A stretch of 64,000 nt of DNA from the NCBI GenBank assembly GCA_018873225.1, contig JAEILZ010000007.1, positions 3,596,001-3,660,000 of the forward strand, written 5' to 3'. Under the pieces are notes generated by a model. The model saw nothing but the letters and a program-made list of their open reading frames with translations, was not told the origin of the DNA and did not search any database. The translations under genes were made by a program, and so were the position numbers. Below are positions 48,465 to 58,750 of the stretch, piece after piece. The stretch's first letter is position 1; the number at the start of each line of letters is the position of its first letter. Origin of the DNA: [Phialemoniopsis] sp. UDSM-2020 (taxonomy: Eukaryota > Ascomycota > Sordariomycetes > Thyridiales > Thyridiaceae).

Positions 48465-49438
48465 CTAGATCTCCATGCCCATGAAAAGCCAGCGATCGCT
48501 AGTGACATCGACACAGCCGGGTGCCCAGTGATCGAGGGCAGTGAGCGAGAAGCCCGCCCATTGCAGACCCTTGATCAGCTTGTGCTCGCCGTCGTCAGGG
48601 ACCGGGCTGGCGGCCAGCATGCGGCGGTCGAGGCAGACAACCAGCTGGGAACAACCCAGTGGACCGTCGGCAAGCTCGATGAGCGCCATGAGACTGATTG
48701 AAAGTTAGCAATTGAAATGGTTTGTAAAGACACGGGATAAACTAGACTCACCCTTGCTTCAGATCCCTGTTGACCGAGCCGGCATCGAAAAAGGCAAACA
48801 GCGACTTGTCACCGGCGTCGTCCTCGGCCAGGAACGCCCGGAAGCTGGCGCCGCCGGCGTAGTCCCAGATCTCGAGCCAGGCCGCCACCTCAACGCCGCC
48901 AGCGCCGACGACAGGAGCACCCGGAGCCGACACGGCGTACTGGTCGGTGGGGTAGTCGTTCTCGGGCGGCGTGCAGAGCTGGCCGTTGTTTCTCGTAGTA
49001 TGATGATAAGCACTCGTCAGGCCGGAGCCGCGCGATGCCGCGTTCCTCTCACCGTGGAACACAGCCCGCATGGACTCGCAAAAGAACCTCTCACATTCTT
49101 CCCTGATGCGCAGTGCTGCCCCCCCTCGGCGGCTGCTGTAGCTGTGGTTGTTGCTAGCAGCAGGCGTCCCTCGCTTCTTGGTCTTGGGCGTCAGAGCGAG
49201 TTCGTTGGACGCGGTGATGGCCGCGAGGGGGGGGCTTGACGGGGGGGATGGCAGTCCTGAGGAAGGGACCTCAGGAATACCACTCTGCCCCGGCGGCAAA
49301 GGTAGTGCAGTAGTGCAGGCCCTTGAGCTGGGCGGCGTGGTCGACGAGGTAGCAGCTGGCAAGGACGTTTGCCTCGCGGACAACGCCCTCGCCGGAATTA
49401 CTACTGTGATTACTGTCGTGTTTTCTCATGGGCGCCAT
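48465..49438 (-). CDS. OAZ1: Ornithine decarboxylase antizyme, +1 frameshifted
   Basis: Frame 1 starts at 49438 (MAPMRKHDSN) and ends after 55 codons at TGA (49273-49271), in the context TAT TCC TGA GG. The +1 frame, entered by skipping one base after TCC, continues from GAG at 49272 to 48752. After an intron (48751-48694) it runs 48693-48465. Joined product is about 304 aa. The +1 body carries antizyme hallmarks: LRIREECERFFCESM, GLMALIELADGPLGCSQLVV, and the C-terminal LTALDHWAPGCVDVTSDRWL followed by FMGMEI. Antizyme binds ornithine decarboxylase, directs it to the proteasome without ubiquitin, and blocks polyamine uptake. High polyamine raises +1 shifting, giving feedback control. Frame 1 conserves WYS before the shift codon. 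The shift codon UCC-UGA equals the animal and known fungal site. A predictor without recoding would miss the start or call two proteins. Confidence 0.93.
49255..49276 (-). repeat. Perfect 8-bp inverted repeat over the antizyme shift site
   Basis: On the mRNA strand TCCTGAGG, loop TCCCTT, CCTCAGGA form an exact hairpin; the left arm contains the TCC-TGA shift site itself. It is not a downstream stimulator in the usual sense, since the ribosome would have opened it. Confidence 0.6.
49271..49276 (-). promoter_or_regulatory. Programmed +1 ribosomal frameshift site (TCC TGA)
   Basis: The P-site codon TCC is followed by stop TGA. Skipping the T of TGA puts the ribosome into the GAG-GTC-CCT frame that encodes the antizyme body. 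This is the family's known site; activity here is inferred. Confidence 0.85.
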
Positions 49439-51647
49439 TGTTATTGCGTGGTAGCCACCGTGGTGCTGTCTGGTCCTATGTGCCTTGGGTATAGGAGTTC
49501 CTTGAGGAAAGTAAAGGCTTGATTCGTTAAGCCTTCGGCGAGAGGTGGTGGAAGAGACGGTGAGTGGATTTAAAGATCCTGGAATTTGTTAAGTGGAAAT
49601 TGATTCGAGCGGTGGGAGGCGAGAAGTGCTGGTTATTTGTAGACTGAGAAGAGTCTGATTGATTCGATCTGATCGGATGATGTGACGAAATACTGGAGGC
49701 ACCTGGAGATGTTTGCGCTGGGTCGTACAGTGTATGAATGTCTTGGACGGGACGAGGTTTTGGTGTGGGAGGAGAAGAGGTGGAGTTGAGGCGGCGGTGG
49801 TGGTCGTGAGTGGTTTAATAAGGGCAGAAAAAAGGCAGGGGACAGGCGAGACACACAGGGACGAAAAAAGGGAAAGGGCAAAAATGGGGTGGAATTGAGA
49901 GCGACAGGAACGTGCGGCTTAGACTGTCCTGGCGTGTCTGGCTTGGCTGGCTTGGGCTTGACAGGCCCACTCCTAGCGCACCAAGTCCACTCCCCTCTCC
50001 CTGGAGCAACCACTAGCGAGTGCGCAACCCCCCACCTGGCTCGCCCCAAAATGCCTTGTAACGGAGTCTGATAGGCCTGTTCCTCCCAACTCTCCCTCTT
50101 TTCGCCATCACGTGGGCCCGCTCGGTTCCAGCAGATTGGTCAGAATGGAGAAAGGGACTGGCCAGACTGGTTGGGCGCCCAGACAAAGCCAGGATGCGAT
50201 TTGCTAATAGCCTCGTAAAAAGGGAGCGGGGAGAGAGGCCATTTCGATGATTCTGGATGAGTCGGCACCTTTCCTTGTCAACGCATTGGCATCTTGATGA
50301 TATTAGCTAATTGTGCTTCCTTGGCGGCGGGGTGAACAATGTCAGAGCCTCGTCTTGAGTCACACAGTCTTACTTGGCTGGTGAGATTTTCACTTTGCGG
50401 CGGACTCTTCGCAAGCTACCTGGGTATTCTAAGCCATGGATCGACTTTGATAGAATTGATGGCTTTCGCAATTACTCACGTCTCAAACAGAGACTACCCC
50501 ACTGCGTTCAGTCCAGTACCGGATGGTGCAGATTGCATCTTCATTACACTGTTGACCGCCAGCGCATATCCGGGGCTAACCGGCCGGGGATCTCTGTTGC
50601 CAGTGTCGCCCAATGGAGGCCCAACCAGCATTTGGAGATCGTCTGAAAGCTTTCAAGACTGGCCAAACGGGTTCGCGCAGCGGATGGCTGCTTACATTGC
50701 CGTATGTGTCGTCCGAGGAATAGCTACGAAGTTTGTCCTTTGACACGAGAGCCAGTCGGCCAAGCAGCCAAGGTTACTTCCGGCTTCGCTTGCAACTCGC
50801 CCCCTCAGCCCATATCCACTGATATGATTCCCCCGCAGCAGCCGAAGTGCCGTGTGACTGCTACGCTAACAGCACTGTCGACGATCATGGATGGAGCGCT
50901 GCCCCGCCCCAAGTCCCGTGTGACCACCGCCCCGTTATCGATAACCACCCGCACCTTGATGCTCGCTCTCATGCAACAATGATGCAAAGCCGATCCCTCA
51001 TTCCTTGGCCCGCTCTCTGCTCGCCCAACCCGATGCAAACCAAGCCTTACCGCTCCTTGATATGAGCCTTTAAAAGGCCAAAAGCATGCTGTTATCGTGG
51101 GGTTCATGCTTTTTGGCCCATTTTCGTGATTCTCGCCTCCCCGTCCATATGGTGTGCTCGCAGCCCGGCCGTTTCAGAGCCCAACGCTCGCCTTTGCTGG
51201 TGAGACTTTGCTAGAGGCAGCTCTTGAACTAACCCCTCCTTGCGCAATACCGTACCCTCCATCTCAGAATATTACATATGATCGCAGTATAAGCTTTCGC
51301 CCGCCCGACTGGTCCGATCACGCCAGGAGGAATAGAGAGCATCATCCTAAAAGCAAGCGTTATCTCTCCTTCCCTTGCGGGTTTCAGCTTCAAAATAATA
51401 CACGAGCATCCAGACTACTGGCATCAGACCTTCTTCCCATGGTCCGAAGCACGTCTTGCATTACTCGTCGCGTGCGCACGCATATTTCACTTTGACAAAA
51501 GCTCAGGCAGTCCCGCGTCCAGCTCGTCCACGGGTGACCACCACATAATTACTCGGGCGCAAATGAGCCCTCCCACGGTTACGGCTTTGGACCGGACCTC
51601 CATCATACCAGTACCTCGTGATATCCTGTAAACGCAATACCAGTACC
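49439..51647. other. Long intergenic region upstream of antizyme
   Basis: About 2.2 kb between the antizyme start and the Yippee-type gene start. The first few hundred bases are likely antizyme leader and promoter. Open frames in it (such as 50339-50743) have no protein-like features. It contains the inverted repeat listed at 51076-51118. Confidence 0.5.
51076..51118. repeat. Imperfect inverted repeat (GGCCAAAAGCATG / CATGCTTTTTGGCC)
   Basis: Arms at 51076-51088 and 51105-51118 pair with a single bulged T and a 16-base loop. It lies outside any gene about 530 bp before the Yippee-type start. It could be a terminator-like hairpin, a palindromic protein site, or a relic of a small mobile element; function is unknown. 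Confidence 0.5.
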
Positions 51648-52595
51648 ATGTTCGCCGCGGGCCTCTTCTCGTCCGCCTCCCCATCTGGCCCCTCCACCTC
51701 GACCACGGCCTCGTCGACCATGGCAGGCAAGAGCAAGATCCAGCCGCAATTCGCCTCTTTCCTGCTCCCTAGCATCCCCGTACCCTTCCGGCGCCGCAGG
51801 TCCTCCGCCATGACCGGCACAACTATCTCGACTTCATCGCCGCCGTCACTTAGTACATCGCCATTCTCCGATGCAGGAGACCCGTCATCCCAGCCCAGCA
51901 CTCCTCCAGACGTGACCTTTCCACTACCCTCCGAGATGACCAACACGGGCCTCTCCCGCCTCCGCCCCGACACCCTCCGCTGTAGGAAGTGCTCCGCCGA
52001 CGTCGCTCTCGCTGCGCAGATCGTCTCCAAGGGGTTCACGGGCCGGCACGGACGCGCCTACCTCGTCGCGCCTTCTTGTCCCCAACCACCGCCCTCTCCA
52101 TCCACCTCGTCGTCATCGCCACCGAAGAAAGAGGGGCTGGCCAATATCACGGTCGGCACCCCAGAGAAGCGGATGCTCGTGACGGGCATGCACAGCGTCG
52201 CCGACATCAACTGCGCCCTGTGCCGCACCAACCTCGGCTGGAAGTACGTCGACGCCGCCGAGGCCTCGCAAAAGTACAAGATCCACAAGTACATCCTCGA
52301 GACGGCGCGCGTCGTCGAGTTCCGCAGCTGGGAGGACGACGGCGGCGGGTGCGTGGAGCAGGAGCCGGAGCAGCAAAGGCGTGATACAGTGGAGACTTTC
52401 ACCGGCCGGAGGAAGTCGTCGGCACGGGCGTCGAGGGATGACGAGTGGGTCTCCGAGGGAGAAGACGAGTCCGAAGAGCCTGTTGTGTTTGACTCGGACG
52501 ATGAGGAGGAGTGCGAGGACATATTTGCTGGCGTCTGGGACGCCAGCGTCGTGGCCAAGCGGCGGAGCAGCAGGGCCAGCTCTGGCAGGTACTGA
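51648..52595 (+). CDS. Yippee/Mis18-type zinc-binding domain protein
   Basis: A single-exon frame of 315 aa beginning MFAAGLFSSA. The first 110 residues are Ser/Pro/Thr-rich and disordered. The zinc domain spans about residues 110-230. It has a first CxxC pair in LRCRKCSADVA and a second in CALCRTNLGWKY, with conserved GRHGRAYLV and MHSVADINC between and YKIHKYILET after. This matches Yippee-like (Mis18-related) folds, which bind one Zn via two CxxC pairs. A Pro/Ser loop of about 25 residues is inserted. The C-terminal tail is strongly acidic (EDESEEPVVFDSDDEEECED) and ends in a short basic segment. Yippee proteins are nuclear or cytosolic regulators, several of them ubiquitin-ligase related, but the function of this fungal type is not established. 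Confidence 0.85.
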   Translation: MFAAGLFSSASPSGPSTSTTASSTMAGKSKIQPQFASFLLPSIPVPFRRRRSSAMTGTTISTSSPPSLSTSPFSDAGDPSSQPSTPPDVTFPLPSEMTNTGLSRLRPDTLRCRKCSADVALAAQIVSKGFTGRHGRAYLVAPSCPQPPPSPSTSSSSPPKKEGLANITVGTPEKRMLVTGMHSVADINCALCRTNLGWKYVDAAEASQKYKIHKYILETARVVEFRSWEDDGGGCVEQEPEQQRRDTVETFTGRRKSSARASRDDEWVSEGEDESEEPVVFDSDDEEECEDIFAGVWDASVVAKRRSSRASSGRY

Positions 52596-52980
52596 AATGG
52601 CCGCCGGAACGCCGTGATGTGATTCTTCTTTCTATGATATACCCTCTCTTGGTTCTGAGCTGGCGTTTGTTTTTTTGGCGCTTTGTTATTTTCTCCTCTC
52701 GTTATACCTATCATCTGATACCCCTGACGACAGTCGTTGAGAGTGGAGGGACGAGGCGGAGGGTCAGAGTACGACTTTCATGATTGATACCACACACAAG
52801 ATGGGATGGAGTACATCGGAAATCTTTTCACAGAATTGAACGCAAGGAATTGATCGATCATTGCCTGATAATTATTCTGCATGCTGTTGAGATCTCGCGT
52901 AGCTAACAGCCCGGGTGGGCTTACAAAAGCATACAACGACTCTCCGTAACCTTCTCACTTCGCACCAGCTCCCCACAAGT
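52596..52980. other. Intergenic between convergent genes
   Basis: 385 bp of 3'-3' spacer. No gene recognised. Confidence 0.5.
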
Positions 52981-54471
52981 CTATTGTTGGGGCTCCTGGG
53001 CCACGTAGTGCAGGTAGGCACCGAGCAGCTTGATGCCCTCAATGTAGTTGCGCTTGTCGAGCTTCTCGTTGATCGAGTGCGCGCCGTCCGTCGAGCTGCC
53101 CATCGGCAGCAGCAGCACGTTCTTGCCCGTCGCCTGCTCAAAGGTCAACGTGACGGGGATACTAGGAAACATGTTAGCAACAATATTTCAAAGGTGATTC
53201 CATGGAAAGAGGAGAACTCACCTGCCGCCCTCCCGAGTAAAGTCGGGCTCGACACCCCACACCCGCTCCACGGCCTTGGCCGCCGCCGAAAAGTTCCAGT
53301 GCTTCGGGCTCGCGACCCACCAGTTGCCCGTGTGCAGCGCGTCGACCTTGAGCGTGTTCTTGCTGCCCAGCTTGGCAAAGACCTCCTTGACGTACTTGTA
53401 TACGAGCTCGTTGGTCTTATCGATCTCCATGTTGGGCACTGTCCGGATCGAGAACTTGCCGATGACCTTGGCCGGGATGACCGTCTTGGCGCCGGGTGCA
53501 GAGTAGGCGCCCTCAATGCCGTGCACCGAGAGGGACGGATACCGCCAGCGGGCCATGAGGGTGCTCTTCTTGTCTTCGTGGATCGTCGTCGTGGCGCCGA
53601 GCGACTCATGCAGCGTCTCCATGGTGAACGAGATGCCGTCGTACAGCGAGGCCTCGTCCTCGGTCACGGGGGCGACCTGCTCGGCGATGCCGGGGATCAG
53701 GATCTTGCCGTGGGTGTCGACGAGGCTGCCGAGCACGCGCACGAGGTCCGTCATGGGCTCCTGGGCGGTGCCGCCAAAGACGCCGCTGTGCAGGTCGGCG
53801 CCGGGGCCCGAGATCTCGACCGAGTAGTAGTTGCAGCCGCGCAGGCCGTAGGTCAGGCAGGGCTTCTCGGTGCCGAGCCAGTAGTTGTCCGAGATGCAGA
53901 CGGCCTCGGCGTCAGCAAAGTACTTCTTGCCCTCCTCCTGGATTAGGTCGTCGAGGCCCTCGGAGCCGTACTCCTCCATGCCCTCGAAGCACATGAGCAG
54001 GTTGACGGGGAAGTCAACACCAGCCTTTTGGTGGGCCTCGATAGCGTTGATCCAGCCGAGCACGGGGCCCTTGTCGTCCGTAGATCCGCGGCCGAACATG
54101 CGACCGTCGTCGCCGACGGTCAGGTCAAAGGGCTCGGTGGCCCAGCCGTCAGCCTTCTCGGCGGGCTGGACGTCGTAGTGGCCGTAGACGAGGATGGTAC
54201 GCTTGTTCTTATCGTTGCCGTAGCGGGCGAGGACGACCGGAGGTAGCTCGAGCTCGGGGTGATCGGGCTGCTTGCCGAGGGCTCTCAGCTCGACTGAGGC
54301 GCCAAGGGCCTTGAGCTCGCTCTCGAGGAAGTGGCCCATGCGAACGACATCGGGTCGGCGGGCGGGGTCGGCAGAGACGGAGGGGATGGCAACGGCCTTG
54401 CGCAGGCGCTCGATGAAGTGCGGCGACAGGTCGTCGACCTGCTTGAAGAAGCCGTCGAGCTGGGGAGCCAT
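52981..54471 (-). CDS. DUG1: Cys-Gly metallodipeptidase, M20 family (Dug1-type)
   Basis: Two exons (54471-53222, 53161-52981) encode about 476 aa, starting [14 protein letters not shown]. The M20 dinuclear zinc site is visible: His98 and Asp100 in [16 protein letters not shown], bridging Asp in [14 protein letters not shown], and Glu166/Glu167 in [12 protein letters not shown]. Another Asp lies at ISDNYW, and the C-terminal His is in [14 protein letters not shown]. The dimerisation lid (residues 200-320) contains [14 protein letters not shown]. The family cleaves Cys-Gly and other dipeptides, the last step of glutathione breakdown by the DUG system, in the cytosol. The intron removes a TGA and restores [13 protein letters not shown]. 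An uninterrupted in-frame extension upstream is listed separately. Confidence 0.95.
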
Positions 54472-54720
54472 CTTGCGGGCTTGGTGGGCGCGGATCGGGT
54501 CGGTGAGGTAGGGGCGACGGGGCTGCTGTTGTCGAAGCTGTCGGCGGGGTAGCTGGGGACGGTGGTGACGAGGTCGCGGCGGCGGGGTGGTGTGCGTCGA
54601 GGAGAGATGGTTAAATGGGAGGCGAGCAGAGGCTGATATGAAGGATCTTGTCTGAGCTGCGCAACCGTAGACCGAGACGGGATTGAATGGGGAAGGTCGG
54701 AGAAGACGTGTGCGGGGCAT
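54472..54720 (-). other. In-frame N-terminal extension of DUG1, possible mitochondrial presequence
   Basis: Upstream of the Dug1-type start, the frame stays open and contains another ATG at 54720, giving an 83-residue extension. It is rich in Arg, Ser and Pro and has no acidic residues in the first 60, with QTRSFISASARLPF, the pattern of a mitochondrial presequence with an R-S-F cleavage context. The alternative is plain 5' leader, possibly with an unread intron. Confidence 0.35.
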
Positions 54721-55524
54721 TGAGAGAGGAAGAAGAAGGAGGAGGACCAAGAATAGAGTGTGCGGCCTGCAGCTGCTGCGGCGAAAAAGGCGTGATGGTT
54801 TGGTTGTGTGGAGAAAGCACGAGGGCAAATGCGGTGCCGTGTGTTTGTCAAACCTGCATCCACGGGTCACCCATATGAGCTCATCAGAGCACCTGCGCAC
54901 CTTGTGCACCCCAAAGAGCTTGCCCCGCCCCGCTGGAAGCCGATGGAGAGCGCAACTTTCGGGCGATGGCTACAGGGGCACCAGCCGCTAGCAGACAAGA
55001 CCCGCAGGGGACCGTAGTTGGCCGATCACCGGGGGAATTCGATCTCAACTCCGAGAGAACCTTCCTTTTAATCCGGTCAATTCTCCATATCTGGACGGAC
55101 GAGCTGTTGCGAGTGAGCATATTCTCCGAAGAGTATTGTTTTAGCTAGGGCATTTGCAGTTACTCTCAATCAATACCCCTACAAGGCGGACTTTTACCCC
55201 ACCCTGGAGCCGACGGAATAACACCTGTGATGGAGTAGGGAAGGGAAGCCATCTTACGTCTTCTCGCTGTATCTTCGCTTTGCGCAATCAATACAGAACA
55301 ACTTTATTAATGTCGCTAAATAAGAATTGCAGCATCTCCTTCGAGATACGCTTCAATCTGAGGAGACATGGGAAAGGGGTATTCTCAAAAACATGGATAC
55401 CGACCAGAACCGATCACACCTACTAATTTTTCACCTCCACTTGCTTCCGAGACTTGTCCTCCTTCTCTGTGGATTGCTACACTGTGTTATTCGCTGAGTA
55501 GAATGGCCATGGCAGTCTTCCCAA
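54721..55524. other. Intergenic, no gene seen
   Basis: About 800 bp of upstream DNA for DUG1 and 3' flank of HET-2. No gene recognised. Confidence 0.5.
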
Positions 55525-57588
55525 TCATATGTTCGCGAACAAGCCTATCATTTCCGTAACCGAAAAGCCCTCACCAAGAGCTCTCAGCTCAGCCGTCGAC
55601 TCCAAAAGTTCCAATCCAAGAGACACAGCCTTGCCCAACCAGAGCCCAGACGCGATTATGAGCATAGCATCCCAAGACAACACATCGTCTAAGTCGACAA
55701 TGTCTAGTAATAGGAAAGCCGCATATGCGCCCCGCGCGAGTATGTAGACAAGGACCAGCGTAGGCATGAACTGAGTTAGTCCACTAAGCACAGAGAGGAG
55801 GTTGTTTGCCAAGTGTATACCTCTCCGTGTACATGTCTGAAATATCATAGCCCCAGAAAATGAAACCAGGGACAAGAACCCAAGCCACATCACAGGAGGC
55901 TTCACCTTGTCTCGCGATCCGGATGAGCTTGTAGATGAGGCAAGTTGCTCCGCCAGGAAGGTGGCGAACAGTAGACCTCCAACGACCAACCATCCACTTT
56001 CGATTATCAGGTTAAGAGAAAGGACTGGTATGAGCTTAAGCCATCTTCCAAGAGCCAAGAAGATAGTGGGATAGTTCGATCCAAGGTATTTGACATCCAC
56101 AGCAATCTGGGTGTTGCTTATGGTCCTAGTCGTCACGTAGAGAATGTTGCTTCTGTGCCTCACATAATTCTGCCATCGCCACCGGTACTGCCTCTCGGGG
56201 TCAGGATGAGCGATGAAGGCACTGATAGGCCAGAGCTGAGGCCAGCTTGGGAAGAAGGAGATGCTCCTGTTCCAGACTTCGAGCGAGATTACTATTTCGT
56301 CACCGTGCTCCATATCAATGAGCCGAACTTCTGTAGTCGAGAAGGGGTCCGAGGGACTTTCCATGTACTCGCTTGTGGGAGTTATAAATCGTGATGAGCC
56401 GTCGCTCCCGTCCCGGATGACCAGATCGGAGGGCATTGTGCGAATATAGTATTCAAAGCCATACAGGTTAGGAGAGGAGGCCTGCTCCTCATCAAGGTTG
56501 GTTGCCAAGGTTGCTGTTGTTTTGAAACACTTCAGTGAGGCTTTGATTGGAACCATATAGAGTGATGGGCCAGTTCTGACGAGTGCGCCATCATCTCTCT
56601 TTCTTGTCCGAAAAGCTACGACGTGGAAGGGATCGCCTTGGCGTCGACAATTCAGGATGGCGAACGGCCGGCTGTCCGCAGATAGCGATACCGTGAGGCT
56701 TACACCTCTATTCGTCAATGTGCAGTGACTGATGGGACTGTTGACCTTGTATGGGATGTATTCCGCGCTCTTGAGGAACATTCTAGGATGAGTCGCCAAC
56801 ACCGTGTGCTCTGCATCATTTCCATCTGCCCCATAGGCAGCAATCGTTGGAGGGGTATCTGGGACCCATGCGAACAGCGAATCGTCTTCGGTACGCTTCA
56901 TGATTTCCTCCTGCAACCTAAGAAACGCTTTCGGTCCCTCGCCATATAGAAGTGGCATGCTCACGTCAAAAATTCCAAGCAGGGAGTATGCAATATCCTC
57001 TTCGCGGGTGGTCGTACGGGTGGCAGCCCAGCTCATCTTTTCCGCTACACTGGCCCTGCGCAGCATCAATGTGATGTCGTTGCTGATGAGGTAGGACTTG
57101 TCTATACGGGTGGCCAAGCGGATCTGCTCCGCAAAATGACTGCGGTCTCCCATAACTGTCCATCTGGCATCGAAGAACAATAGCACGCGCGGCGCCAGCA
57201 ATTCTTGCAAGGTCCATCCCCGAGTGAACCACCGGCTCTGCTCTATCTTGTCTGGTGTCTCAACGTCGGCGAGATACGCATAGCAGACTGTGGCATAGGA
57301 GTACCAGCGCATCATGGAGTTGGTTTCTTCAGAGAGCTCGGTGCTGCTCGTCTTGTCGATGCAGCAGGTGTCAACCCATGCGTACCCGAGGCCATCTCTC
57401 AGAGCTCGTTCACAGGTGCTCTTGATCTTGTCGTATCCTTGCTTTCTCTCTGCTAGAGCTCGGCGGTCAGTCAAGTCCTGAAACGAAACCTCCTCTTCGC
57501 CCCAGGTATGCGATAAGATGGCATATTTAGGGATGCTGGACCGGGAAAAGATTTCGAACTCCAAGGTTTGGGCGTTCAAGAGGCGCAT
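55525..57588 (-). CDS. HET-domain protein 2 with C-terminal membrane segments
   Basis: A single-exon frame of 687 aa. The N-terminal HET domain starts MRLLNAQTLEFEIF and shows YAILSHTWGEEEV, AWVDTCCIDKTSSTELSEET, and RWFTRGWTLQELLAPRVLLF, the standard blocks also seen in HET-1 at 42393-44325. The downstream segment EDIAYSLLGIFDVSMPLLYG follows. Unlike HET-1, the C-terminal 165 residues hold three or four hydrophobic segments (about 531-547, 565-585, 596-628, 642-660), so this copy is probably membrane bound. HET proteins trigger programmed death in incompatible fusions; membrane anchoring of such a domain could place it at a membrane pore. That role is inference. Confidence 0.92.
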   Translation of the reverse strand: MRLLNAQTLEFEIFSRSSIPKYAILSHTWGEEEVSFQDLTDRRALAERKQGYDKIKSTCERALRDGLGYAWVDTCCIDKTSSTELSEETNSMMRWYSYATVCYAYLADVETPDKIEQSRWFTRGWTLQELLAPRVLLFFDARWTVMGDRSHFAEQIRLATRIDKSYLISNDITLMLRRASVAEKMSWAATRTTTREEDIAYSLLGIFDVSMPLLYGEGPKAFLRLQEEIMKRTEDDSLFAWVPDTPPTIAAYGADGNDAEHTVLATHPRMFLKSAEYIPYKVNSPISHCTLTNRGVSLTVSLSADSRPFAILNCRRQGDPFHVVAFRTRKRDDGALVRTGPSLYMVPIKASLKCFKTTATLATNLDEEQASSPNLYGFEYYIRTMPSDLVIRDGSDGSSRFITPTSEYMESPSDPFSTTEVRLIDMEHGDEIVISLEVWNRSISFFPSWPQLWPISAFIAHPDPERQYRWRWQNYVRHRSNILYVTTRTISNTQIAVDVKYLGSNYPTIFLALGRWLKLIPVLSLNLIIESGWLVVGGLLFATFLAEQLASSTSSSGSRDKVKPPVMWLGFLSLVSFSGAMIFQTCTRRGIHLANNLLSVLSGLTQFMPTLVLVYILARGAYAAFLLLDIVDLDDVLSWDAMLIIASGLWLGKAVSLGLELLESTAELRALGEGFSVTEMIGLFANI

Positions 57589-58750
57589 CTTGGCTGGCTA
57601 TATTGCACGGAGGGTGTTGAAGTGAAATGTTCGTCTCTCCCGCGCAAAATTCAAAGACTGTGAACATGACCTTGTGATATGTACTAGTTTTGTGATTAGA
57701 GGCATCTAATAATAAACTCTTGTCGTCCGTGCATAGGGACCGATCCAATCAATTACATAGCCACGCCAGGGTTGTTGGGGCCTGTACTACTTGACACGCT
57801 CGAGAGGAGCAGAAAACATCCCTGTCGACATGGAGTTGAGGATGGCTGTGTTGGGTAACCGATTGCGCGATCGGTTCGGCGGCTGGCAGCCGGATCGTCG
57901 CCAGCACAAACAATTTGGACTGGGTGGAAATAGAGTCGTTGCTCATTATTGCCATTCCTTTTGCTTTACCCCCGGCGAGATCGAGTCACAGTCTCGGTGA
58001 GAATTATGCCGGAACTAGGGTATCCAGGACCAACCCTTGTTCGCTGCACTTTTGTCTCTGTCGCGCAACAAGCATGCCGAAACTCGTTGTATCGCGAATA
58101 CTACAGCAAGGCTAAAGTCATACGAAGGTTGCAGCCTGAAACCTTGAGCTCCTTTCTAGTATTGACTTATGGGTCAAGGTCTATCTAGCTACCCACTTCA
58201 TTACAAGCAGCCTTCACTTGAGAAAAGCTAGACCTTTACAAAAGCTTGACGGACAAGGACAAGCTTGACTTTGCAAAGATTGCCACTGTTGACGGTATGT
58301 ACTTCGCGCGGAGTGAGTTTCTGAAAAGCGTGCGGCAATGCCCCGGACAATAAAAGGGCTCGAGAGGATAAGATTTTGGAGGAGTCCTGCAACAGTATGG
58401 TAGCGTGCTTGATATATATGCGCAGGTCAAGCACGACATACGATGTCTCATAGAGGCACGCATTCGAGGCGGACGGGGACTCTTGGAGGTAAAGAATGAG
58501 CAAATCTAGGAGCCACTTCACAGGAAGAAACCTGCGTCTTGATGACATCGCAGCATTGTCGCTCATTGTAGCAGCGGTCATAGTGGATGAAACAGATTGA
58601 CAGCATACGTAGCAGACATTTCAACCCTTCAATTCAATCAGACACCCCATCGCCAATAAGAATCGACAAATCAAGGAAATTAACACTGAACCCTTGCGCC
58701 GGCCTGGGTACTTCTGCCCTTTGGCACGCCTGGCGCTGTGTAAAAGAGAT
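57589..58750. other. Intergenic with a doubtful small frame
   Basis: About 1.16 kb between HET-2 and the next gene. A minus-strand frame at 58228-58581 (117 aa) is the longest in it but lacks recognisable features, so I do not call it a gene. Confidence 0.4.

Noticed and set aside
50339..50743. 134-aa plus-strand open frame in the long gene-free stretch
   Set aside because: It has no signal, domain or low-complexity feature, and overlaps other equally long open frames. It is likely chance.
52915..53946. 343-aa open frame on the plus strand
   Set aside because: It is antisense to the Dug1-type peptidase and shows the same shadow composition.
58228..58581. 117-aa minus-strand frame
   Set aside because: It has a methionine-rich start but no recognisable domain and no plausible exon partners. 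Kept out as unsupported.
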